NCBI RefSeq assembly: GCF_040702995.1
Contig: NZ_CP159992.1
Coordinates: 1,451,501-1,515,500 of the forward strand
From: Paenibacillus sp. AN1007
GTDB taxonomy: Bacteria; Bacillota; Bacilli; Paenibacillales; Paenibacillaceae
DNA: 64,000 bases
Direction: 5' to 3'
The position numbers and the translations under genes are program-made. Below the pieces are notes generated by a model. The model was not told the DNA's origin and did no database searches. It was given only the letters and a program-made list of their open reading frames with translations. Below, one piece after another: positions 42,766-51,662 of this stretch; position 1 is the first letter of the stretch, and each line of letters opens with the position of its first letter.

Positions 42766-43881
42766 ATGAAAGACCCTAGAATTCAGAAGCTTGCTGCGAA
42801 CCTGGTAGGTTATTCTGTTGATGTACAGCCCGGCGAAAACGTATTGGTTGAGATGATTGGATCAGAGCGTGATTTGATTAATGCCATTATTGAAGAAGTG
42901 GGCAAAAAAGGCGGTAACGTTTTTGTACAGCTGACGGATCGAACCGTTCAGCGCGCAATGCTGCGAAATGCTACGGAAGACATGATGAAAACGTGGGCAG
43001 AGATTGATTTGAACCGTATGAAACAAATGCATTGTTACATCGGTATTCGTGCTGGAGAGAACGTGAACGATCTGTCCGATGTGCCGGAAGAAAAAATGAA
43101 GCTTTACAACTCCCTGTACTCCCACCCGGTACATAGCGAACAGCGTGTCAAACACACGAAATGGGTTGTGCTTCGTTATCCTAACGCAAGTATGGCCCAG
43201 CTCGCGAATACAAGCACGGAAGCTTTTGAAGACTTTTACTTTGACGTATGCAACCTGGACTATGCCAAAATGGACAAAGCGCAGGATTCGCTTGCTGACC
43301 TGATGAAACGTACCGACAAAGTACGCATCACAGGACCGGGAACCGATCTGAGCTTCTCTATTAAAGATGTCGGTGCAGAGAAGTGTTCCGGGCAGAAAAA
43401 CATTCCGGACGGTGAAGTATACAGCGCGCCTGTTCGCGATTCCGTGAACGGTACGATCAGCTATAACACACCAACGCTGTATAACGGAATTACGTTTGAG
43501 AATATTAAATTCACATTCAAAGACGGCAAAATTGTGGAAGCTTCCAGCAATGACACGAAACGTCTGAACGAAATTCTGGACTCAGACGAAGGTGCACGCC
43601 ATATTGGTGAGTTCGCGATTGGCTTCAATCCGCACATTCTGCACCCGATGAAAGACATTTTGTTTGATGAAAAAATTGCAGGCAGTCTGCATTTTACGCC
43701 AGGTCAGGCATATGAAGAAACCGATAACGGAAATCGTTCATCGATTCACTGGGATCTTGTATTGATTCAGCGTCCGGATTACGGCGGTGGCGAGATTTAT
43801 TTCGATGATGTGCTCATTCGCAAAGACGGCATCTTTGTCATTCCTGAGCTGGAATGTCTGAATCCCGACCAGTTGATGTAG
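42766..43881 (+). CDS. ampS: M29-family aminopeptidase
   Basis: A 371-residue metallo-aminopeptidase of the AmpS/T family that removes N-terminal residues in the cytoplasm. The family opening (KLAANLVGYSVDVQPGENVLVE) is present. The likely metal ligands are visible in the C-terminal half: the Glu residues around EGARHIGEFAIG, and the SIHWDLVL segment with His and Asp. The length fits, about 40 residues shorter than the staphylococcal enzyme. AGGAGG precedes the ATG. Confidence 0.93.
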   Translation: MKDPRIQKLAANLVGYSVDVQPGENVLVEMIGSERDLINAIIEEVGKKGGNVFVQLTDRTVQRAMLRNATEDMMKTWAEIDLNRMKQMHCYIGIRAGENVNDLSDVPEEKMKLYNSLYSHPVHSEQRVKHTKWVVLRYPNASMAQLANTSTEAFEDFYFDVCNLDYAKMDKAQDSLADLMKRTDKVRITGPGTDLSFSIKDVGAEKCSGQKNIPDGEVYSAPVRDSVNGTISYNTPTLYNGITFENIKFTFKDGKIVEASSNDTKRLNEILDSDEGARHIGEFAIGFNPHILHPMKDILFDEKIAGSLHFTPGQAYEETDNGNRSSIHWDLVLIQRPDYGGGEIYFDDVLIRKDGIFVIPELECLNPDQLM

Positions 43882-43897
43882 GCGCTGTATTTTGCAG

Positions 43898-43951
43898 TTG
43901 CTAGGAAAACGGATTCACGGTATCATGTAGTGGTAATTAATAGATGATACC
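43898..43951 (+). promoter_or_regulatory. Promoter with flanking inverted repeat, HPr-like gene
   Basis: TTGCTA (43898-43903) and TATCAT (43921-43926) are 17 bases apart. GGTATCAT (43919-43926) covers the -10 box and is repeated in inverted form as ATGATACC (43944-43951) in the leader. An operator or leader hairpin is plausible. Confidence 0.5.
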
Positions 43952-43977
43952 AAAAGTGAAAAGACGGAGGGATTCCT

Positions 43978-44223
43978 ATGTCGAGTAATAACGCGGCTGT
44001 AGTGGAAATTGCTCAAACAGCAGGCAAGTTTACTTCTTCAATCGTGCTTCATTCAGAGAACAAGTATATCGATGTAAAAAGTATTCTGGGTTTGTTTACA
44101 ACGCTGATCAGCACGCACAGTTATGAACTGCATGTTCATGGACCGGATGCGGATGAAGCGAAGGCAGCAATGTCGGAAGTATTTGCAAAGCACGGCCTGA
44201 ATGTGAACATCGCATCTGAATAA
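43978..44223 (+). CDS. HPr-like protein without the catalytic histidine
   Basis: An 81-residue protein that aligns with HPr from its first helix onward: VVEIAQTAGKF matches the segment that follows the HPr active site, and DVKSILGL (Ser35) matches the regulatory Ser46 site. The N-terminal strand and His15 are missing; an in-frame stop at 43957 rules out a longer start. It therefore cannot carry PTS phosphate as HPr does, but it could be phosphorylated by HPr kinase, like Crh. Its likely partner is CcpA, encoded in this window. GGAGGGATT precedes the start. This role is inference. Confidence 0.8.
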   Translation: MSSNNAAVVEIAQTAGKFTSSIVLHSENKYIDVKSILGLFTTLISTHSYELHVHGPDADEAKAAMSEVFAKHGLNVNIASE

Positions 44224-44235
44224 CAGCATTTAAGA

Positions 44236-44266
44236 AACACCTCTGCCGCTGGCAGGGGTGTTTTTA
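44236..44266 (+). terminator. Terminator after the HPr-like gene
   Basis: AACACC-CTGCC and GGCAG-GGTGTT form a stem with a GCT loop, followed by T residues. Confidence 0.85.
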
Positions 44267-44444
44267 AATAGCAGCAGCGCAGCCCTTTGGGCAAAGGCAC
44301 TTGGAAATAAAAGAAAAGGCTGTAATAGAGCTCACAGTTCGGATGGATATTTTGGTCAGGTTCTTGTATTAGGTCTTCATTTCGTCTAATATTAGAGGTA
44401 GAACGTCTTTACGCGATTTTTGGGACATAGGGGGGAAATGATGC

Positions 44445-44738
44445 ATGACTTCATCTGATCTGCAGGACCAGCTGAACCTGAAAGCAATCAGTCTTCTTCA
44501 AGAAGATGCAGATAAAATACAGAAGCTTATTGAAGTACAGATGGAGAATCTGGCTACCCGCTACTGCCCTCTCTATGAGGAAGTATTGGATACACAGATG
44601 TATGGGTTCTCCAAAGAAGTTGATTTTGCTGTTCGTGCAGGTCTCCTTCCAGAAGGTACAGGTAAGCAGATGGTTAGCGCGCTTGAGCGGAATTTAGCGA
44701 TTTTATATGAAGCCTTGAACAAAAAGAATGAGCAATAG
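44445..44738 (+). CDS. ylaN: YlaN family protein
   Basis: A 97-residue protein of the UPF0358/DUF1507 family. The segments ADKIQKLIEVQMENL, YCPLYEEVLDTQMYGFSKEVDFAVRAGLL and ALERNLAILYEAL match YlaN over its whole length. YlaN proteins bind iron and act on Fur, and ylaN is essential in B. subtilis under iron limitation. As in B. subtilis, it is near ftsW, though here several genes lie between. GGGGG precedes ATG 44445. Confidence 0.92.
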   Translation: MTSSDLQDQLNLKAISLLQEDADKIQKLIEVQMENLATRYCPLYEEVLDTQMYGFSKEVDFAVRAGLLPEGTGKQMVSALERNLAILYEALNKKNEQ

Positions 44739-44763
44739 CCTGCAATCGCGCGGGTCAGAATAG

Positions 44764-44796
44764 AAGGCATGCAAATTCGTTGCATGCTTTTTTTGT
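44764..44796 (+). terminator. Terminator after ylaN
   Basis: AAGGCATGCAA and TTGCATGCTTT form a stem followed by TTTT. Confidence 0.87.
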
Positions 44797-44891
44797 ATGT
44801 GAAAATGCTGTGCAGCCGCACGGGTGTAAGTCTAAATCCAAGAGAAAACACTCGGAATAAGCAGGGTCTTTGCTGCGCTGTAACCAAGTAA

Positions 44892-44927
44892 AGACAGCCG
44901 CAGGTAATGGAGTCACCGCGGCTGTCC
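44892..44927 (-). terminator. Terminator of caxA
   Basis: GACAGCCGC and GCGGCTGTC form a nine-base stem; on the minus strand it is followed by TTTACTT. Confidence 0.7.
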
Positions 44928-44965
44928 GATATTCGCTGAAACATGTAAACATAAGTAGCTTGCTG

Positions 44966-46036
44966 TTATACAAGGAAGAAAGAAACACCCAGAATGATAT
45001 AAACGACAAGCAGGAGCAGACCTTCATACCAGTTGGTGGAGCCGTCCTGTGTGATCGACTTGGCTATAAATACGGATACGCCGATGGCGACAAGTTCAAT
45101 CGTGGTAAACACGATATCCATCGTACGGCCAGTAAAATAACTGACAAAGATCAGCACGGGAGCTACAAAAAGTGCAATCTGCAAACTGCTGCCAACGGCG
45201 ATTTCCACCGCGGCTCCGATTTTATTTTTCATGGCAAGCATGATCGCTGCGCTGTGTTCGGCTGCATTTCCGATGATTGCCACCAGGAATGCACCAACAA
45301 ACAGCTCGCTTAGTCCGAACTCGGAAGTAAATACTTCGAGTGTGCCGACAAGCCATTCACTGACAAAAGCAACCATGACTGTTGCAATAACGAGATAAAG
45401 GATGGACTTTTTCTTCGACCACGCAGGAGCGTGCTCATGAGGAAGTTCCTCGTCTTTATCATCCGTTACGTCAGCAAGGTAGCTCTTATGTGTGACCATC
45501 GAGAATAGCAGCCACGCGATATAAGCCAGAATAAGCAGTCCGGCCACGATTAGACTAAGCGTATTGGTGTCCCGCTGCGTAATGGAATGAGTGTTGAGGA
45601 ATACGGCAGGCACGAACAAGGCAATGATGGCTACAATCATGAGGGAGCCGTTCAGCCCCGCCAGTGAGACGTTATAGTTCTGAATTTTATACTTCAGTCC
45701 CCCGGCAAAGATGCTGAGTCCCAGCACGAGCAGCAGGTTCCCGATAATCGAACCGGTCAGGCTGGCTTTAACCATGTCGAACAAACCCTCTTTGACGAGG
45801 AAAATGGCGATAATTAATTCGGCCGCGTTGCCGAAGGTGGCATTCAGAAATCCACCCAGCCGCTGACCGGCATAGTGGGCTACATTTTCGGTAGCTTTGC
45901 CTAGAAATCCAGCCACAAAAATAACCGAAATGGCAGATATGACGAACTGCAGAATCGAATCCCATTTCAAGTAGTGGGCGATGGCACTGAGCGCAAAAAA
46001 AGCAATCAGCAAAAAGGATGAAATCCGGTTTCTCAC
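44966..46036 (-). CDS. caxA: Calcium/cation:proton antiporter CaxA
   Basis: A 356-residue membrane protein with about eleven hydrophobic segments. Two inverted halves each carry a core ion-binding motif, FGNAAELI (about 70) and IGNAAEHS (about 250), the hallmark of the CAX branch of the CaCA superfamily; B. subtilis YfkE is a close relative. A His/Glu-rich cytoplasmic loop (DDKDEELPHEHAP) separates the halves. It exports Ca2+ in exchange for protons. GTG 46036 follows GAGGTG. Confidence 0.93.
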   Translation of the reverse strand: MRNRISSFLLIAFFALSAIAHYLKWDSILQFVISAISVIFVAGFLGKATENVAHYAGQRLGGFLNATFGNAAELIIAIFLVKEGLFDMVKASLTGSIIGNLLLVLGLSIFAGGLKYKIQNYNVSLAGLNGSLMIVAIIALFVPAVFLNTHSITQRDTNTLSLIVAGLLILAYIAWLLFSMVTHKSYLADVTDDKDEELPHEHAPAWSKKKSILYLVIATVMVAFVSEWLVGTLEVFTSEFGLSELFVGAFLVAIIGNAAEHSAAIMLAMKNKIGAAVEIAVGSSLQIALFVAPVLIFVSYFTGRTMDIVFTTIELVAIGVSVFIAKSITQDGSTNWYEGLLLLVVYIILGVSFFLV

Positions 46037-46220
46037 ACAAAAACACCTCGGTTATTCACTTATTTTGTTTTGAAAATCATGTTATGTACCTATGCGATTA
46101 ATTTCATATATCAATATAACCAAAAGGTGGCAGGTTGTAAACGCATCTTTTACAGTTAAATTTGCTTTTTAGGGTGGAAACGATTTAAAATACGAGTAAC
46201 GAAGTGAAGGAGGATGTGGC

Positions 46221-46583
46221 ATGGCAGAACAACTTCAAATGGAGAGCGGAAACATCCGGATTGCCGATGACGTGGTTGCGAAAATTGCCGGAATGGCTGC
46301 AATGGAAACGCCTGGAATCGCTGCAATGTCTGGAGGTTTGTCAGAAGGCTGGGCGAAGCGTCTCAGTGGTAAAAACGTGCAGAAGGGCGTAGGCGTGGAA
46401 GTCGGCCAGCTGGAAGCAGCCATTGATCTGCGCATCATCGTCCTGTACGAAACCCCGATTCATGAAGTCTCTCGGATGCTTCAACAGAATGTAAGAGAAG
46501 CGGTAGAGACGATGACCGGATTACGTGTAGTTGAAGTGAATGTAAAGGTCGAAGGTGTGTCTTTCAAAGGCGACGATCTGTAA
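46221..46583 (+). CDS. Asp23/Gls24 family protein
   Basis: A 120-residue protein. GNIRIADDVVAKIAGMAAMETPGI and the closing GLRVVEVNVKVEGVSF are the DUF322/Asp23 signature seen in YloU, YqhY and staphylococcal Asp23. Such proteins are abundant, often envelope-linked, and of unclear function. It has a solitary setting here, without the membrane anchor AmaF/AmaP genes. GGAGGATG precedes the ATG. Confidence 0.93.
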   Translation: MAEQLQMESGNIRIADDVVAKIAGMAAMETPGIAAMSGGLSEGWAKRLSGKNVQKGVGVEVGQLEAAIDLRIIVLYETPIHEVSRMLQQNVREAVETMTGLRVVEVNVKVEGVSFKGDDL

Positions 46584-46652
46584 AATCTTCAGCTTCCGCA
46601 AATGGGATTGAGGATGGAACAGAGCGGATCTCTCCTCATACAGAAGAAAGCG

Positions 46653-46691
46653 AAAAAAGACTATGCATCCGCTTGATGCATAGTCTTTTTT
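46653..46691. terminator. Bidirectional terminator between the Asp23-type gene and ftsW
   Basis: AAAAAGACTATGCATC and GATGCATAGTCTTTTT form a sixteen-base stem with a five-base loop. Confidence 0.9.
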
Positions 46692-46784
46692 GTAATTTGT
46701 ATCATTCGCTGAGTGCGAAGCGTGTCATCTGAGCCCAATCGCTGTCCATTCAAAACCGTAAATATTCCGAGCGTAGTCCATATT

Positions 46785-48071
46785 CTAGCGAACACGCCGG
46801 ATCGAATCACGGGAACGCAGCGCTGGAGATGTGCGCGTCTGTACCGTCACGGATTTGGTCTTTTCTTCCTTGATGGCTTCCAGGTTGTTGGTACGTGAAA
46901 TGCTGAGCACAATGCCCATCGCAACCATCATAACAAAGAGCGAAGTCCCCCCATAACTGATAAACGGAAGGGTAACACCCGTTACCGGTATTGTTTGGGT
47001 GACACCCCCGATATTGATGAAGGCCTGAATCGCAATAAGTCCCATAATACCTATGCCCACCAGCGTTCCGAATGGATCAGGACAGCGCAGTGACACGATA
47101 ATCCCCCGCCAGATAAAATACAGATAAACGAGCAGGAACAGTGAACTTCCAATGAAACCGAGTTCTTCTCCAATGACGGAGAAAATAAAGTCATTATAGG
47201 CGTTTGGCAAATAATGCAGCTTCATGGTGCCTTGTCCAATACCCGAACCTGTAAAGCCGCCATCACCAATGGCTACAAGAGAGCGGTATAAGTTAAGACT
47301 TCCCCCATTGATGTCAGACATCGGATTCAGGAAAGCTTGAATTCGGCCGATTTTGTAGTTCTGCTGCGCTGTTACGGTTGTGGCGGGATCCAGCGCAGGA
47401 GGATCTGGTGACATGGAAGAAAAGAGGGCATTCGCTCCAAAGGCAAGTGCACCACCCAGTACAACCAGAAGAACAGAACCCAGGATATGCTTCATGCTGG
47501 CTCCGCCAGCATAAATGACAAGACCGCAGGTAGATACCAGAATAAAGCAGGTACCAAAGTCAGGCTGCAGCATGATTAATCCTGCAATAAATCCAACGAT
47601 AATCAATACGGGAAAATATCCTGTTCTGAAGTCGCGGAACCGTTCGCCTTTTTTGGTGATTAAAGCAGCCAAATAAAGAATGATAGCAATTTTGGCAAAT
47701 TCTGCGGGCTGCAGACTGAATCCAAACACTCGAATCCAACTTCTTGCACCATTTAACATGGCACCCGTTACCAATACAAGTAAGAGCAGTGCTGTGGTGA
47801 ACAGGAAAAAGGGTGCATAGAGCTTTTTGTACTTGTTAAAACGGATATTCATGGCAAAAAACATGCCAACCAGACCGATCATCGCCCACATAAGTTGTTT
47901 TTTCGTGAAGTAAAGGGCATCGTTGTTAAAACTTTTGCTTGCAATTGCGATGCTGGAACTGGAGCTGAATACCATTACCAGTCCAAAGCCCACCAACAGT
48001 AAAGTGAGGATTAGCAGTTGAAAATCCGGCGTGCCTCTCTTCGTTCGCGTCTGGGCCTTTTGTTGTTTCAT
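46785..48071 (-). CDS. ftsW: Peptidoglycan glycosyltransferase FtsW
   Basis: A 428-residue SEDS protein with about ten membrane helices that polymerises lipid II at the division site. GARSWIRVFGFSLQPAEFAKIAIILY holds the SEDS core; VLQPDFGT-type (MLQPDFGTCFILV), the large outer loop with YHLP-type LHYLPNAYNDFIFSVIGEELGF and the closing TLPFISYGGTSLFVMM follow. The last motif marks FtsW/SpoVE over RodA. Location 2.3 kb from ylaN and the housekeeping setting favour FtsW. It follows the yugN gene by 12 bases on the same strand. Confidence 0.93.
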   Translation of the reverse strand: MKQQKAQTRTKRGTPDFQLLILTLLLVGFGLVMVFSSSSSIAIASKSFNNDALYFTKKQLMWAMIGLVGMFFAMNIRFNKYKKLYAPFFLFTTALLLLVLVTGAMLNGARSWIRVFGFSLQPAEFAKIAIILYLAALITKKGERFRDFRTGYFPVLIIVGFIAGLIMLQPDFGTCFILVSTCGLVIYAGGASMKHILGSVLLVVLGGALAFGANALFSSMSPDPPALDPATTVTAQQNYKIGRIQAFLNPMSDINGGSLNLYRSLVAIGDGGFTGSGIGQGTMKLHYLPNAYNDFIFSVIGEELGFIGSSLFLLVYLYFIWRGIIVSLRCPDPFGTLVGIGIMGLIAIQAFINIGGVTQTIPVTGVTLPFISYGGTSLFVMMVAMGIVLSISRTNNLEAIKEEKTKSVTVQTRTSPALRSRDSIRRVR

Positions 48072-48083
48072 GATATGGCCCGC

Positions 48084-48431
48084 CTAAGCTTCGAGCAGTT
48101 CTTTAAGCTGCTGCAGTTTTTGGGTGGCCAGCTTCACGACTGGCTGTGGAACGGAAGAGTCATAATCAAGTCCATGCGGGAAGGTGGCCTTGCCAAGATA
48201 GACCGCTTCGACGGCCAGAACCGTGTCGGGTTTTTCCAGCTTGCCTTCTACCGCGCGCGTATTAATGCGTACAAAGTATTCTGAGTTAGTTTGTTCATCT
48301 TCGATTTTGTAGTCATATGTAGCACGGTAGTATTCCCACTGCCACCGGACAAATCCGACTTTCTCGGCGCTCTCATCCAGGTATGCCAAGTCGCTCTTCA
48401 AGCCATCCAAGCCTGTATTCTCAAAAATCAT
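48084..48431 (-). CDS. YugN-like family protein
   Basis: A 115-residue acidic cytoplasmic protein. The GLDGLKSDLAYLDESAEKVGFVRWQWEYYRATYDYKIED opening and FVRINTRAVEGKLEKPD segment fit the YugN family, whose function is unknown; B. subtilis YugN lies beside a glucose-6-phosphate isomerase gene. Here it precedes ftsW with a 12-base gap, so the two are probably co-transcribed. GGAGGATC precedes the start. Confidence 0.85.
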   Translation of the reverse strand: MIFENTGLDGLKSDLAYLDESAEKVGFVRWQWEYYRATYDYKIEDEQTNSEYFVRINTRAVEGKLEKPDTVLAVEAVYLGKATFPHGLDYDSSVPQPVVKLATQKLQQLKELLEA

Positions 48432-48641
48432 AAGCGTTTGATCCTCCTCATAAGCTTCCGAGTATAATTCTCGTGTATTTCTCTAGTTCATGATAGTATG
48501 TTTCCCCTTCCCGTGCAAGCTTTCTAAAGGCCTTTCGTATCGGTTTTCATGCAATTCTGCTACAATATACAGCAATAGGTTTGAAGAGGAAGGTTTGGGA
48601 CGGTTTTGAAGTCCTGTTGACGAACGAAAGGATGGGGTTAC

Positions 48642-49814
48642 ATGACAAATAATATATGGTGGGAAGATCTGCAGATCCACATGGTGGAATGGCGGCGTCA
48701 CCTCCATCGCAATCCTGAGGTTTCCTTTCATGAGGAGAAAACATCCTCTTTTGTGGCTGATATGCTGGAGAGCTTTGGCATTGAGGTCAAACGACATGTA
48801 GGCGGTCACGGGGTGATCGGAATTCTCCGCGGGGACAAGCCTGGACCTGTTGTGATGCTGCGGGCCGATATGGATGCACTGCCGATCCAGGACGAGAAAG
48901 ATGTTGAATACGCCTCGCAGCAGGCCGGGGCGATGCATGCTTGCGGTCACGATGGGCATATCTCGATGCTGTTGGGAACCGCGCTCTATTTCAGCAGGCA
49001 TAAACATGAAGTGCGGGGTGAAATCCGCTTTTTGTTCCAGCCGGCGGAAGAACTGCTTCCGGGCGGTGCCGTGCAGGTCATTGCTGACGGCGCACTGGAA
49101 GGTGTAGATGTCATCTATGGCATACATCTATGGACGCCGATCCCTGCCGGCTTCGTTGCAAGCACAGCAGGCCCGATGATGGCGGCGGCAGACGATTTTT
49201 ATATCGATATCAAAGGAAAAGGCGGTCACGGCGGTATGCCGCAAGCTACAATTGATAGTGTCGTTGCCGGCTCCGCACTGGTGATGCAGCTTCAGACAAT
49301 CGTCAGCCGCTCGGTTGATCCACTGCGCCCGGCTGTACTGACCATTGGTACAATGCAGGCGGGATCTGCACAAAATGTGATTGCCGAACAATGCAAATTG
49401 AGCGGTACAGTACGCACATTCGATGAAGAGACGCGAAATGCAATGAAGGAACGAGTACTTGCTATGGTGTCGCAGACCGGTGCCGCATATGGGGCAGAGA
49501 CTCAGGTGAAGTATATTATGGGATATCCACCTGTTGTTAATGATGAGCATGAGACTGCACGGTTTTTCCGTGAGGCTGGAGCCGCGTTCGGGGCGGATCG
49601 GGTTCAGAATTCTCCCATGCTGATGCCTGCAGAAGATTTTGCTTATTACCTGCAGAAGATTCCTGGGTGCTTCATGTTTGTCGGTGCAGGCAATCCGGAG
49701 AAAAATGCGGTATATCCGCACCATCACCCGATGTTTGATTTTGACGAAGACGTTATGCAGACGGGCGTAAAACTGTTTGCTGCTATGGCTAAGGGTTACG
49801 CAGCCGAATGTTAA
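48642..49814 (+). CDS. M20-family amidohydrolase
   Basis: A 390-residue zinc hydrolase of the M20D group (hippurate, N-acyl-amino-acid or indole-acetyl-amino-acid hydrolases). RADMDALPIQDEKD, MHACGHDGHISML (metal Cys and His), FQPAEELLPGG (catalytic Glu), the dimerisation insert starting DFYIDIKGKGGHGGMPQ, and the PMLMPAEDFAYYLQKIPGCFMFVGAG end are in normal order. The substrate cannot be set by reading. A hairpin terminator follows at about 49826-49870. Confidence 0.92.
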   Translation: MTNNIWWEDLQIHMVEWRRHLHRNPEVSFHEEKTSSFVADMLESFGIEVKRHVGGHGVIGILRGDKPGPVVMLRADMDALPIQDEKDVEYASQQAGAMHACGHDGHISMLLGTALYFSRHKHEVRGEIRFLFQPAEELLPGGAVQVIADGALEGVDVIYGIHLWTPIPAGFVASTAGPMMAAADDFYIDIKGKGGHGGMPQATIDSVVAGSALVMQLQTIVSRSVDPLRPAVLTIGTMQAGSAQNVIAEQCKLSGTVRTFDEETRNAMKERVLAMVSQTGAAYGAETQVKYIMGYPPVVNDEHETARFFREAGAAFGADRVQNSPMLMPAEDFAYYLQKIPGCFMFVGAGNPEKNAVYPHHHPMFDFDEDVMQTGVKLFAAMAKGYAAEC

Positions 49815-49825
49815 ATATTGTAGTT

Positions 49826-49872
49826 GGGCATCCTGATCATACCGAGGTATGGACAGGGTGCTCTTTTTGTTT
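49826..49872 (+). terminator. Terminator after the M20 gene
   Basis: GGGCATCCTG and CAGGGTGCTC pair at eight or nine of ten positions, followed by TTTTTG. Confidence 0.65.
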
Positions 49873-49915
49873 CTTAAATGAAAAAAGATCAGCAGATGGC
49901 GAGGAAGGTGGAAAA

Positions 49916-51637
49916 ATGGACAGATTGAATGAACATGGTGCCTGTATTGTACAGCGGGATTTTACTGTGCTTCTCGAAACGGGGCATTCGGGCTTCGAAG
50001 CAGCACGGGCACAGCTCTGCATGTACGCAGAACTTGTGAAGACACCCGCATCGTTTCATACCTATCGTATTACACCTTTATCCTTATGGAATGCGGCGGC
50101 ATTAGGCTGGAATTCGGAACAGGTGACTGCCAGTCTGGAGCAGATGTCGCGCTGGAAGGTGCCCTCAGCGCTCACGCAGGACGTGCATCGGATAATGCAG
50201 CAGTATGGCAAATTAAAACTGCATGCAGAGCCGGATCATGAACGCATGTGTCTGATAAGTGAAGATCAGCAGCTGCTTGATGATTTGAGCAGCATACGTT
50301 CCATTGCTGCTTTCCGCATGCAGCGAATCAACCCGGGTGAACTTCTGCTATCAGGCGAACAGCGTGGTTTATTAAAACAGGAACTGACACGGCTGGGTTA
50401 TCCGGTGTTAGATTATGCAGGTTATCGGAAGGGGACTGAACTTTTATTTGGCTGGAAGTCAGGCCGAGTTCTTCCTGAATCAGCCAATAGACTCGAGGCG
50501 AAGGAGCAGGCTGCATTTGCACTGCGCCCTTATCAGCAAAAGGCGGTGGATGCGTTCGCTGGCGGTGAAGGGATCGGCGGAAGCGGTCTGCTGGTGCTCC
50601 CCTGCGGAGCAGGCAAGACGATTATTGGCATAGCTGTTTTGGAACAGCTGCAGTGCGAGTGTCTTATTTTAACGTCCAATACTACATCTGTGCGGCAGTG
50701 GATACAGGAGATTCAGGATAAAACGACGATAACTGCGGAACAGATCGGAGAGTATTCGGGTCAGAAAAAACAGGTGAAACCGGTGACGGTGGCGACGTAT
50801 CAAATTTTGACTCACCGGAAAGCGAAAGATGCGGCGTTCACCCATATTCATCTGCTGCAGGAGCGAAAGTGGGGGCTTATCATCTATGATGAAGTACATC
50901 TGCTGCCAGCACCGGTATTCCGGGCCACTGCGGATATTCAAGCAACACGACGACTGGGTTTGACCGCTACCCTTATTCGTGAGGATGGCTGTGAACAGGA
51001 TGTGTTCTCACTGATCGGGCCCAAGTTATATGATATGCCTTGGAAAGAACTGGAGCAGCAAGGCTGGATTGCCGAGGTGAAGTGCCAGGAAGTGAGAATC
51101 CCCTTTTCGCCTGAATGGAGATCAACTTATGTGCAGGCTGAGGGCAAACATCAGTTTCGTCTGGCAGCCGAGAATCCGGCAAAATTAGACGTTGTGAAGC
51201 GGCTGTTGAAACGTCATCAAAATGTGCCGACGCTTGTCATCGGACAATATCTCGATCAGCTGGAGACGATTGCCCGGGAAATTGACGCGCCGCTGATCTC
51301 CGGATCGATGCCGCAGCAGGAGCGAATCAAGTGGTTTTCTGCCTTTAGAAAGGGAGAGATTCGGACCATTGTCGTATCCAAAGTCGCCAATTTTGCTGTA
51401 GATTTGCCGGATGCTGCAGTAGCGCTCGAACTGTCCGGCAGCTTTGGTTCAAGACAGGAAGAAGCCCAGCGGCTCGGGAGGATTTTACGCCCGAAAGCAG
51501 GTGAAAATAAGGCTTATTTCTATGCACTTGTATCTGAAAACAGCAAAGAACAGGACTTTGCGCTGAATCGGCAGTTGTTTTTGGTAGAGCAGGGGTATGA
51601 ATATGGCATTGTACAGGAATCGGACATGTTTCATTAA
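49916..51637 (+). CDS. Bacterial XPB-type DNA helicase
   Basis: A 573-residue SF2 helicase. The N-terminal 180 residues act as a lead domain, then LRPYQQKAVDAF begins the motor. Walker A is LPCGAGKT (Lys234) and Walker B is YDEVH (Asp325-His328). The RED motif that marks XPB proteins is Arg355-Asp357 in TATLIRED. Motif V/VI appear as FAVDLPDAAVALELSG and RQEEAQRLGRILRPK. XPB helicases open or translocate on DNA in repair and transcription. ATG 49916 follows GGAAGGTGG. The next gene starts 25 bases after its stop and is its probable partner. Confidence 0.9.
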   Translation: MDRLNEHGACIVQRDFTVLLETGHSGFEAARAQLCMYAELVKTPASFHTYRITPLSLWNAAALGWNSEQVTASLEQMSRWKVPSALTQDVHRIMQQYGKLKLHAEPDHERMCLISEDQQLLDDLSSIRSIAAFRMQRINPGELLLSGEQRGLLKQELTRLGYPVLDYAGYRKGTELLFGWKSGRVLPESANRLEAKEQAAFALRPYQQKAVDAFAGGEGIGGSGLLVLPCGAGKTIIGIAVLEQLQCECLILTSNTTSVRQWIQEIQDKTTITAEQIGEYSGQKKQVKPVTVATYQILTHRKAKDAAFTHIHLLQERKWGLIIYDEVHLLPAPVFRATADIQATRRLGLTATLIREDGCEQDVFSLIGPKLYDMPWKELEQQGWIAEVKCQEVRIPFSPEWRSTYVQAEGKHQFRLAAENPAKLDVVKRLLKRHQNVPTLVIGQYLDQLETIAREIDAPLISGSMPQQERIKWFSAFRKGEIRTIVVSKVANFAVDLPDAAVALELSGSFGSRQEEAQRLGRILRPKAGENKAYFYALVSENSKEQDFALNRQLFLVEQGYEYGIVQESDMFH

Positions 51638-51662
51638 CACTACTGCAGAAGGGGAGGAACTT

